Assembly: GCA_030591405.1 (NCBI GenBank)
Contig: JAUVBC010000106.1
Coordinates: forward strand, 1-7,202
Reading direction: 5' to 3'
Source of the DNA: Candidatus Zixiibacteriota bacterium
GTDB lineage: Bacteria > Zixibacteria > MSB-5A5 > GN15 > PGXB01
DNA: 7,202 nt
Under the pieces are notes generated by a model. It was not told the origin of the DNA, made no database searches, and worked only from the letters and a program-made list of their open reading frames with translations. The translations under genes and the position numbers were made by a program. Positions 1-5,976 of this stretch are shown here, one piece after another. The stretch's first letter is position 1, and each line of letters begins with the position of its first letter.

Positions 1-43
1 AAAGACCAAATTAGTTTCTGAGCTAATATAGGATGGGGGATAG

Positions 44-1180
44 ATGGCCTCGAAAATGAAGCTGGGAATTTTAACCGGAGGCGGTGATTGCCCGGGACTT
101 AATGCGGTAATTCGAGCTGTCGTTAAAACCGCCATAAGTGATTACGATATGGAAGTAGTCGGTTTTATGGACGGCTATGAAGGATTGATCGAAAATCGTT
201 ATAAAAAACTAAGATCGCATGATGTCTCAGGAATTCTTACTTTGGGCGGAACCATTTTGGGTTCCTCCAATCGAGCCGATCCGTTTCATTTTCCGATTAT
301 GCAAGGAAATGATTATATCTATCTTGATAGATCGTCTGAAGCTCTTCAGAATTTTGAACGTCTCGGTTTGGATGTTTTGATTACAATTGGTGGCGATGGC
401 ACCATGGCTGCTTCGCAGGGAATGGCCGAAAAAGGTCTTAAAATAATTGGTGTTCCCAAAACGATTGATAATGATCTCTTTGGGACCGATCAAACCTTTG
501 GCTTTGACTCAGCGCTGACTTCAGCCACCGACGCCATCGATAAAATCCATACTACCGCACAGTCACATCATCGGGTGATGGTTATCGAGGTGATGGGTCG
601 CTATGCCGGATGGCTGGCGCTTGCCTCAGGAGTTGCTGGTGGCGGAGATATTATTTTAATACCGGAGATTCCGTATCAGATAGATGTCGTCTGTGACAAG
701 ATCAAAGACCGTAATGTCAGCGGAAAAAATTTCAGTATTATTGTCATTGGCGAGGGAGCCAAAGCTGACGGTGGCGAGATGGTGGTCAAACGGATGGTTG
801 AGAATTCACCCGATCAGGTTCGTCTTGGTGGTGTTTCCAATCAGTTGGCGGCGCAAATCGAGGGTATCACAACTCTTGAAACCCGTGTGACTATTTTAGG
901 ACATCTGCTTCGCGGCGGAACACCGACCGCTTTTGACCGAATTCTGGCCAGTCGGTTCGGAACCGCATCGGTTCATCTGGCGGCAAAAGAAGATTATGGC
1001 CATATGGTGGCGCTTCATGGCAGTGAAATCGGAAAAGTCAAAATCAAAGATATCGCTGGAAAAACAAGGATAATCACTCGTGATTCATCACTTTTGAAAA
1101 CTGCTGTTTCTCTGGATACTTGCCTTGGTGTTGAAAATCCGATTGAAGAGAAAAAGGAAGAATTGACGACACAAGATTAG
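44..1180 (+). CDS. pfkA: 6-phosphofructokinase, ATP-type member of the mixed (group III) PfkA lineage
   Basis: This cytoplasmic glycolytic enzyme phosphorylates fructose 6-phosphate to fructose 1,6-bisphosphate. The 378-residue protein has the N-terminal nucleotide loop GGGDCPGLN (residues 12-20), GGDGT (116-120), PKTIDND (138-144, with Asp142 in the catalytic-base position), MGR (184-186) and the sugar-phosphate motif GHLLRGG (286-292). Gly119 corresponds to E. coli Gly104, the residue that is Asp in PPi-dependent enzymes, so ATP is the likely donor. Lys139, where E. coli has Gly, marks the mixed-substrate lineage that includes actinobacterial enzymes. The protein is longer than the roughly 320-residue E. 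coli PfkA, as is usual for that lineage. The start at 44 is chosen because a purine-rich GGATGGGGGA lies at 31-40. Met5 (position 56) is the alternative start but sits far from that site. The gene is separated from the downstream cluster by a terminator and looks like the end of its own transcription unit. The family call is very sure; the donor is inferred from the two residues. Confidence 0.95.
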   Translation: MASKMKLGILTGGGDCPGLNAVIRAVVKTAISDYDMEVVGFMDGYEGLIENRYKKLRSHDVSGILTLGGTILGSSNRADPFHFPIMQGNDYIYLDRSSEALQNFERLGLDVLITIGGDGTMAASQGMAEKGLKIIGVPKTIDNDLFGTDQTFGFDSALTSATDAIDKIHTTAQSHHRVMVIEVMGRYAGWLALASGVAGGGDIILIPEIPYQIDVVCDKIKDRNVSGKNFSIIVIGEGAKADGGEMVVKRMVENSPDQVRLGGVSNQLAAQIEGITTLETRVTILGHLLRGGTPTAFDRILASRFGTASVHLAAKEDYGHMVALHGSEIGKVKIKDIAGKTRIITRDSSLLKTAVSLDTCLGVENPIEEKKEELTTQD

Positions 1181-1194
1181 TTAAAGCTTTTTCG

Positions 1195-1298
1195 TCATCG
1201 CGAGTCCCGCCCTGTCGGGGCGTGGCGATCTCAATTTTCTTTTGAAGAGTAATATCGAGATTGCCGCGTCGTTCGTCGAGACGGATTCCTCGCAATGA
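1195..1298. repeat. palindromic intergenic repeat element (REP/MITE-like)
   Basis: The ends are inverted copies: TCATCGCGAG (1195-1204) against CTCGCAATGA (1289-1298), 9 of 10 positions matching. A second inverted pair lies inside: GTGGCGATCTC (about 1223-1232) against GAGATTGCCGC (1257-1267). Two smaller hairpins sit within the arms: CGCCC/GGGCG (1208-1212/1218-1222) and CGTC/GACG (1267-1270/1280-1283). The overall form, outer arms with a short spacer and GC-rich inner hairpins, matches the widespread non-coding element seen in many bacterial genomes between genes with termini of this type. It lies between the pfk stop codon and the terminator and encodes no protein. Copy number cannot be judged from one window. 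Confidence 0.7.
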
Positions 1299-1314
1299 AT
1301 TTTGGTGATTTATT

Positions 1315-1345
1315 AAATGGGCATCGTATCGGTGCCCATTTTTTT
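1315..1345 (+). terminator. intrinsic terminator after pfk
   Basis: AAATGGGCATCG (1315-1326) can pair with CGGTGCCCATTT (1330-1341) around a three-base TAT loop. This gives a 12-pair stem with one G-T wobble, followed by an unbroken run of T through 1345. It is a textbook Rho-independent terminator on the + strand. It ends transcription from pfk and insulates the threonine-type cluster that follows. Confidence 0.9.
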
Positions 1346-1364
1346 ATGCCTGCTTTTTTGTGAA

Positions 1365-1401
1365 TTGACATTTTTCGCCCAAATCGGTATCTTGATATAC
1401 T
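1365..1401 (+). promoter_or_regulatory. sigma-70-like promoter for the tdh cluster
   Basis: A perfect -35 consensus TTGACA lies at 1365-1370. At the ideal 17-base spacing there is TATCTT (1388-1393, 4 of 6 to the -10 consensus). Slightly downstream is TATACT (1396-1401), preceded by TGA, which resembles an extended -10 but is 25 bases from TTGACA. Either hexamer could be used. The site follows the terminator directly and sits some 40 bases upstream of the next start codon, as expected for the promoter of the downstream operon. No operator was recognised. Confidence 0.65.
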
Positions 1402-1443
1402 CTATTTGATAAAAAATAGGTAGATAAGCCGAAAGGGATAAAA

Positions 1444-2496
1444 ATGGCAAAAAAAATGCTGGCGGCGATAAAAAAGGAAGCGACCGCCGGTGCCGAATTA
1501 GTCGAAACAGATATTCCGACACCAAATTCTGATGAAGTTTTAATCAAAGTCAAAGCCTGTTCCATCTGCGGGACAGATAAACATATTTATACCTGGGATG
1601 CCTGGGCGGCATCGCGGATCAAACCTCCGATGATTTTCGGTCATGAATGTTGCGGTGAAGTTATCGAAGTTGGAGCAAGCGTAAAAAATATCGCAGTCGG
1701 TGATTATATCTCGGCTGAAACTCACATCCCGTGTCGTCATTGTTATCAATGTAAAACCGGTAACATGCATCTCTGCAATAATCTGGTGATTCTTGGGGTT
1801 GACCGCGATGGTATCTTCGCCGAATATGCGACTATCCCCGAAATCTGCTGCTGGAAAAATGACAAATCAATGCCGATTGAGATTGCCTCGATACAAGAAC
1901 CGTTTGGAAATGCCGTTTATACCGTGATGGAAAGTAATGTCTCGGCCAAACGGATTGCTATTGTCGGCGATGGTCCAATTGCCGCTTTTGCCTGCGGTAT
2001 CGCCAAAGCGATGGGAGCTGCATATATTTATAATCTCGGGATGATGCCATTCAATCTTGATATCTGTAAAAAGATGGGTGCTCAAGTCAGTATCAATGTT
2101 TTTAAAGAAAAAGATTACCGACAGAGAATTATTGATGAAACCAATGGTGGGGTAGATGTTGTGCTCGATATGGCCGGTAACAAACCTGCCGTTGATGACG
2201 GTTTTGCTATCCTGCGCAGCACCGGTACATATACATCATTTGGCCTTGCACCGGCGCCGTTTGAATTTGACATGGCCAATAATATTGTGTTTAAGGGTGC
2301 AAATATTATCGGTATCAACGGACGGAAAATGTTTGAGACCTGGTATCAGTTGAAAAATATTCTTGATTATAAACTGGTCGATCCGAATCCGGTTATCAGT
2401 CATGTTATGCCGTTTAAAGATTTTATCAAGGCGATGGAGATGGCGGTTTCAAACGATGTGCCAACGTCAAAAATTATATTAACAATGCCTCAGTAA
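1444..2496 (+). CDS. tdh: L-threonine 3-dehydrogenase-like zinc-dependent dehydrogenase
   Basis: The likely reaction is NAD(P)-dependent oxidation of L-threonine to 2-amino-3-ketobutyrate in the cytoplasm. The 350-residue protein is a medium-chain zinc dehydrogenase close in length to E. coli Tdh (341). Catalytic zinc ligands are Cys42, His67-Glu68 and Glu152 in QEPFGNAV. Structural zinc cysteines are 97, 100, 103 and 111. Thr44 and His47 fit the proton relay, and His94 matches the His linked to threonine specificity in E. coli Tdh. The C-terminal signature GRKMFETWYQ (293-302) is also Tdh-like. The cofactor fold is atypical: GDGPIA (175-180) ends in Ala where the third Gly is usual, and Gly199 replaces the acidic residue that normally selects NAD. 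The start at 1444 has AAAGGGA at 1432-1438; Met5 is a weaker alternative. It is followed after 89 bases by the synthetase-carrier-Kbl genes, and Kbl is the classical partner of Tdh. The family is sure. Threonine as substrate is likely; a related amino alcohol or polyol is possible. Confidence 0.85.
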   Translation: MAKKMLAAIKKEATAGAELVETDIPTPNSDEVLIKVKACSICGTDKHIYTWDAWAASRIKPPMIFGHECCGEVIEVGASVKNIAVGDYISAETHIPCRHCYQCKTGNMHLCNNLVILGVDRDGIFAEYATIPEICCWKNDKSMPIEIASIQEPFGNAVYTVMESNVSAKRIAIVGDGPIAAFACGIAKAMGAAYIYNLGMMPFNLDICKKMGAQVSINVFKEKDYRQRIIDETNGGVDVVLDMAGNKPAVDDGFAILRSTGTYTSFGLAPAPFEFDMANNIVFKGANIIGINGRKMFETWYQLKNILDYKLVDPNPVISHVMPFKDFIKAMEMAVSNDVPTSKIILTMPQ

Positions 2497-2502
2497 AATA
2501 AT

Positions 2503-2531
2503 TTGTTCATAAATATATAAATGATTACAAT
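2503..2531 (+). promoter_or_regulatory. possible weak internal promoter before the synthetase gene
   Basis: TTGTTC (2503-2508, 3 of 6 to the -35 consensus) and TACAAT (2526-2531, 5 of 6 to the -10 consensus) are separated by 17 bases in the 89-base gap between tdh and the synthetase gene. The gap is AT-rich, so chance matches are likely. No terminator is visible in the gap, so read-through from the tdh promoter is equally plausible. Confidence 0.3.
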
Positions 2532-2585
2532 GATTGGAAATTCATTCAATAGTAAGTTAATATCAAATATAAAGGATAAGCTATA

Positions 2586-4289
2586 ATGGCAAATATTGGT
2601 AGTTATGAGAGTAAGCTAAATGATTTTAGCTGGCAAATTGCAGAGAAAGAATTGGATTACAAACCCGGAGATATTATTAACATTGGCGAATACTGTACTG
2701 ATAGAATATGCCGGATGGGGAAGAAAGATAAGCTGGCTCTTATCTGGAAGGGACATAGCGGCGACATCAAAAAATATACTTTCGACCAAATGAGAGTGCA
2801 TGCCAATACAATTGCTCATTATTTATCGGGACTTGGATTACAAAATGGTGACCGCATTTGTTTGTTTATGGACAAGACTCCCGAATTGTATTTTGGATTT
2901 CTTGGTATATTAAAAATGGGTGGAGTTGCTCAACCGTTGTTTTCGGCTTTTGGACCGGAGTCACTCATTACTCGCCTGGAAGATGCGGGAACTGCCGCTA
3001 TCATTACTCAGAAAAAGCATTTATCAAAAGTTAGAAAGATTGTCAATGACCTTCCTTCACTCAAGAATATTATTGTTGTCGATTATGATGGGAAAAAGCC
3101 ATTGAAGGATGGGGAAACGGCTTTTTTTATAGAAAAGGAAGAGCCGATCGAGAATTATGATATATTTCCGGCAAAAGCTGAAACTCCATCAGTATTGCAC
3201 TATACATCTGGAACAACCGGTAAACCAAAGGGCGCACAGCACGTCCATTATTCTTTGATTTCTCAATACATATCGGCGAAATATGTTCTGGATTTAAATG
3301 ATGATGACATATATTGGTGCACTGCTGATCCCGGCTGGGTAACGGGAACATCTTACGGTATTATTGGCGCATGGGCGAACGGCGTTACTCAATGTGTTCT
3401 TGATGCAGGATTTAAGGCACAGAGTTGGTATGGTTTTATTGAAGAACATAAGGTTACAGTCTGGTATTCTGCCCCTACCGCCATCCGTGCTTTGATGAAA
3501 GAGGGTGATGAAATCGTTAAGGAACATGACCTTTCATCGTTGAGACATCTCTGTTCGGTTGGTGAACCTCTTAATGCTGAGGCTGTGATATGGTCGGAAA
3601 AAGTTTTTGGTCTCCCGTTTCTTGATACTTTCTGGCAGACCGAAACCGGCAGTATTGTGATTTCCAACTATCCCGGTATGAAGGTAAAACCAGGCTCAAT
3701 GGGTAAGCCTTTTCCGGGGATTACCGCAACGGTTGTTGATTTAAAGACTCATGAACCGATTGAAACCGGAGTCGTCGGTCTGATAGCAATTAAACCGGGT
3801 TGGCCGGCAATGTTCAGAACCTATTGGAAAAATGAAAAGGTTTATAAGAGCAAGTTTATAAATGGGTGGTACATCTGTGGAGACAGAGCCAGCATTGATG
3901 AGGATGGTTATTACTGGTTTGTTGGCCGAGACGATGATGTTATCAATACCGGCGGCCATCTGGTCGGACCATTTGAAATTGAGTCGGCTCTTCTTGAGCA
4001 TGAAGCGGTAGCCGAATCAGGCGTTATCGGAAAACCTGATCCGGTTAATATGGAGGTAGTTAAGGCTTTTATTGCGCTAAAAGCCGGCTTTGAACCATCC
4101 GATATGATCAATTTGGAGATAATGAATTTTATTCGGAAAAAATTATCACCTCTTGCTATGCCCCAGGAAATTGAGTTTGTTGATTCTCTACCCAAGACTC
4201 GAAGCGGGAAAATTATGAGAAGAGTATTAAAAGCAAGAGAAACTGGTGAAGATATTGGTGATATCTCAACATTAGAAAACGATTTATAA
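2586..4289 (+). CDS. acsA: AcsA-type acetyl/short-chain acyl-CoA synthetase (AMP-forming)
   Basis: This is an adenylate-forming enzyme of the ANL superfamily, predicted to activate a short carboxylate (acetate or propionate) with ATP and pass it to CoA or possibly to the adjacent carrier protein. The 567-residue length fits B. subtilis AcsA (about 570), not the longer 650-residue Acs. Visible motifs in order are the P-loop YTSGTTGKPKG (206-216), ADPGWVTG (247-254), SVGEPLN (324-330), WQTETG (350-355), GD (432-433), the hinge motif starting GRDDDVINTGG (447-457), and the C-terminal PKTRSGKIMRR with catalytic Lys542. The acyl pocket residues match those of acetyl-CoA synthetases: Val252, Thr253, Val325 and Trp350, the last normally blocking longer acids. 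One oddity is Leu459, where classical Acs and AcsA have Arg just after the hinge (SGHR/SGER). The start at 2586 follows AAAGGA at 2571-2576. The carrier protein gene begins 19 bases after its stop. The family is very sure; acetate is inferred, and transfer to the carrier is speculative. Confidence 0.9.
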   Translation: MANIGSYESKLNDFSWQIAEKELDYKPGDIINIGEYCTDRICRMGKKDKLALIWKGHSGDIKKYTFDQMRVHANTIAHYLSGLGLQNGDRICLFMDKTPELYFGFLGILKMGGVAQPLFSAFGPESLITRLEDAGTAAIITQKKHLSKVRKIVNDLPSLKNIIVVDYDGKKPLKDGETAFFIEKEEPIENYDIFPAKAETPSVLHYTSGTTGKPKGAQHVHYSLISQYISAKYVLDLNDDDIYWCTADPGWVTGTSYGIIGAWANGVTQCVLDAGFKAQSWYGFIEEHKVTVWYSAPTAIRALMKEGDEIVKEHDLSSLRHLCSVGEPLNAEAVIWSEKVFGLPFLDTFWQTETGSIVISNYPGMKVKPGSMGKPFPGITATVVDLKTHEPIETGVVGLIAIKPGWPAMFRTYWKNEKVYKSKFINGWYICGDRASIDEDGYYWFVGRDDDVINTGGHLVGPFEIESALLEHEAVAESGVIGKPDPVNMEVVKAFIALKAGFEPSDMINLEIMNFIRKKLSPLAMPQEIEFVDSLPKTRSGKIMRRVLKARETGEDIGDISTLENDL

Positions 4290-4308
4290 TTAAAGTAAGG
4301 AGAAGAAT

Positions 4309-4560
4309 ATGTCTGATATTAAAAACGCTATTCTGGATTACATTAAAAATGAATATCTGGAAGAAGAAGATGAAGATGATATTAATTTTGATACCCCGCT
4401 GATTTCCGGCGGTATTGTCGATTCATTTTCCATGGTATCCTTGAAAGTATTTCTGGAGATAACATATAAGATTCAACTCCCCGATTCCAAGGCTACTCCC
4501 GAGGCATTCGACTCAGTTAATAATATATATGAACTTCTAAATGAATTTAATGTTCAGTAG
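4309..4560 (+). CDS. phosphopantetheine-binding acyl carrier protein
   Basis: A small 83-residue acidic protein with the carrier-protein fold signature GGIVDSFSMVSL (34-45). Ser39 in Asp-Ser-Phe is the predicted 4'-phosphopantetheine attachment site. Helix I carries an unusually acidic run, EEEDEDD (18-24). The part after the Ser helix, with ITYKIQLPDSKATPEAFDSV (51-70), resembles stand-alone carriers such as DltC more than fatty-acid AcpP, which has DSLDTVEL at the same site. It would need an elsewhere-encoded phosphopantetheinyl transferase. A strong ribosome site AAGGAG lies at 4297-4302. It sits between the acyl-activating enzyme (19-base gap) and Kbl (7-base gap), which implies it carries the acyl group made or used by these enzymes. 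The cargo cannot be read from the sequence. The carrier identity is firm; a housekeeping fatty-acid role is unlikely from context. Confidence 0.88.
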   Translation: MSDIKNAILDYIKNEYLEEEDEDDINFDTPLISGGIVDSFSMVSLKVFLEITYKIQLPDSKATPEAFDSVNNIYELLNEFNVQ

Positions 4561-4564
4561 GTGA
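4559..4564 (+). promoter_or_regulatory. ribosome-binding site overlapping the carrier gene stop
   Basis: AGGTGA begins inside the TAG stop (4558-4560) of the carrier gene and ends three bases before the Kbl ATG at 4568. Ribosomes ending on the carrier gene can therefore restart directly, which points to translational coupling and a linked supply of the two proteins. Confidence 0.65.
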
Positions 4565-4567
4565 AAT

Positions 4568-5815
4568 ATGGCATTTCAGGATAATATAAGGAATATATTA
4601 AAAAAGGAACTCGATGGTATTCGAGGCGATGGTATATTTAAAGAGGAACGGATTATTTGCGCTCCTCAAAGCTCTGAGATCGAGGTTGAATTTCCGGCCG
4701 GCTCAGGTAAAAAAAATGTAATCAATATGTGTGCTAATAATTATCTGGGACTTTCATCGCATCCTGATGTGATCAAAGCGGCGCACCAGGGTCTTGATCA
4801 TCGCGGTTATGGCATGTCATCAGTACGGTTTATTTGCGGAACACAGGATATTCATAAGGAACTGGAGGGTAAACTTACCAAATTTTTGGGGACAGAAGAT
4901 ACAATCCTTTTCCCATCGTGCATGGATGCCAATGCCGGTGTTTTTGAAGCGATACTTTCTGATGAAGATATCATGATTGCCGACCGATTGGTTCATGCCT
5001 CCATAGTTGACGGTATGAGGTTGTGCAAAGCGCAGAGAGATACCTATAAACATTCAAATATGCAGCATCTTGAAGATAAATTAAAACTGCACCAGAAGGC
5101 CAGATTGAAAGTGATTATTACCGACGGTTCTTTCTCAATGGATGGTGATCTGGCCAAGCTGGACAAGATTGTTGAACTGGCCGAAAAATATGGTGCAATG
5201 GTATTTCTGGATGATTCGCATGCCTCCGGATTCATTGGCAAAACGGGAAGAGGTACCCAGGAATATTGCGATGTGGTTGGCAAGATTGATATTATAACCA
5301 CAACTCTTGGAAAGGCTCTGGGTGGGGCCTCTGGTGGCTGTGTCTCGGGACGAAAAGAAATTGTTGAGTTGTGCCGTCAAAAAGCGCGACCTTATCTTTT
5401 CTCAAATACGATTCCGCCAGTGGTGGTCTCCGGGGCCATAAAGGTTCTGGATATTATCAGTAAGACCACTGAACGGCGCGACAAATTGGAAAAAAATACA
5501 ATATTCTGGAGAAAATCATTAACCGAAGCCGGATTTATAATCAAAGATGGTGAGACTCCGATTGTTCCGGTGATGCTTTTCAACGCCAAGCTGTCGCAGG
5601 ATATTGCCAAAGATGTGTACGATGACGGCATTTATGCGGTCGGTTTCTTTTTCCCGGTGGTCCCGAAAGGCCAGGCAAGAATCAGAACTCAGCTTTCTGC
5701 CGCTCATGAAATCCATCATCTTGAAAAAGCGCTTGACGCTTTTGTTAAGGCTGGCAAAAAATACGATATCCTCGGTAAGAGCAAAAAAGAGATTATTGAA
5801 AGATACGGAGATTGA
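4568..5815 (+). CDS. kbl: 2-amino-3-ketobutyrate CoA ligase (glycine C-acetyltransferase), copy 1
   Basis: A PLP-dependent alpha-oxoamine synthase that reversibly converts 2-amino-3-ketobutyrate plus CoA to glycine plus acetyl-CoA, completing the Tdh pathway. The 415 residues align along nearly all of E. coli Kbl (398). Shared blocks include FKEERII (24-30), CANNYLGL (55-62), SSVRFICGTQD (84-94), DGSFSMDG (186-193), DDSHASGF (215-222), TTTLGKALGGASGG (244-257) and PVVPKGQARIRTQ (363-375). Lys249 is the Schiff-base lysine, His143 the residue expected to stack on PLP, Asp215 and His218 the cofactor partners, and Arg373 the glycine carboxylate binder. A tail of about 15 residues (KYDILGKSKKEIIERYGD region) extends past the E. 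coli end and is shared with copy 2. The start is fixed by AGGTGA overlapping the upstream stop. The family is very sure. BioF or serine palmitoyltransferase function is unlikely given the Kbl-specific blocks, but use of carrier-bound acyl groups cannot be excluded. Confidence 0.93.
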   Translation: MAFQDNIRNILKKELDGIRGDGIFKEERIICAPQSSEIEVEFPAGSGKKNVINMCANNYLGLSSHPDVIKAAHQGLDHRGYGMSSVRFICGTQDIHKELEGKLTKFLGTEDTILFPSCMDANAGVFEAILSDEDIMIADRLVHASIVDGMRLCKAQRDTYKHSNMQHLEDKLKLHQKARLKVIITDGSFSMDGDLAKLDKIVELAEKYGAMVFLDDSHASGFIGKTGRGTQEYCDVVGKIDIITTTLGKALGGASGGCVSGRKEIVELCRQKARPYLFSNTIPPVVVSGAIKVLDIISKTTERRDKLEKNTIFWRKSLTEAGFIIKDGETPIVPVMLFNAKLSQDIAKDVYDDGIYAVGFFFPVVPKGQARIRTQLSAAHEIHHLEKALDAFVKAGKKYDILGKSKKEIIERYGD

Positions 5816-5976
5816 TTATTAGAGGAAAATAACTATCTTTTTAGCCTTTTCATATCACCGGAGATTGAACTGCCAGGATTTATATTCCCCCTGTTAAGCG
5901 GCAATGAAACACATTACCTGTTGCCGGGGTTATAATAATCGTATAATAATTCGAAAGAGTTTTGTTGGAGGATATT
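5816..5976 (+). promoter_or_regulatory. gap between the two kbl genes with promoter-like tandem repeat and hairpin
   Basis: This 161-base gap has no gene. An inverted pair CGGCAA/TTGCCG (5899-5904/5921-5926) has a 16-base loop and no following T run, so it is not a clear terminator. It could be an operator or leader structure. Just after it, TATAATAATCG (5931-5941) is repeated as TATAATAATTCG (5942-5953), giving two perfect -10 hexamers 11 bases apart (5931-5936 and 5942-5947). TTGCCG (5921-5926) could be a -35 for the second at a short 15-base spacing. This suggests the second kbl can be transcribed on its own. Basis: sequence pattern only. Confidence 0.45.
5967..5971 (+). promoter_or_regulatory. 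Shine-Dalgarno site of the second kbl
   Basis: GGAGG five bases before the ATG at 5977 is a perfect core ribosome-binding site. It fixes the start of the second, 3'-truncated kbl gene. Confidence 0.8.

Noticed and set aside
1195..1298. CRISPR or riboswitch in the pfk-tdh gap
   Set aside because: There is only one palindromic unit with no spaced repeats, and it lies upstream of a terminator that belongs to pfk, not in the leader of tdh.
1313..1565. Short minus-strand open frames over the tdh promoter and start
   Set aside because: Low-complexity translations overlapping the terminator, promoter and the real tdh start; no family resemblance.
2529..2546. Inverted pair AATGA/TCATT in the tdh-synthetase gap as a terminator
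   Set aside because: Five weak AT-rich pairs with an 8-base loop and no T run; too weak to end transcription.
4568..5815. Assignment as BioF or serine palmitoyltransferase because of the adjacent carrier gene
   Set aside because: Blocks such as FKEERII, VRFICGTQD, DDSHASGF and PVVPKGQARIRTQ match Kbl far better than BioF or SPT; only the context hints at another acyl donor.
5899..5926. CGGCAA/TTGCCG hairpin as a Rho-independent terminator of the first kbl
   Set aside because: The loop is 16 bases and the downstream sequence is GGGG then TATAAT, with no T tract.
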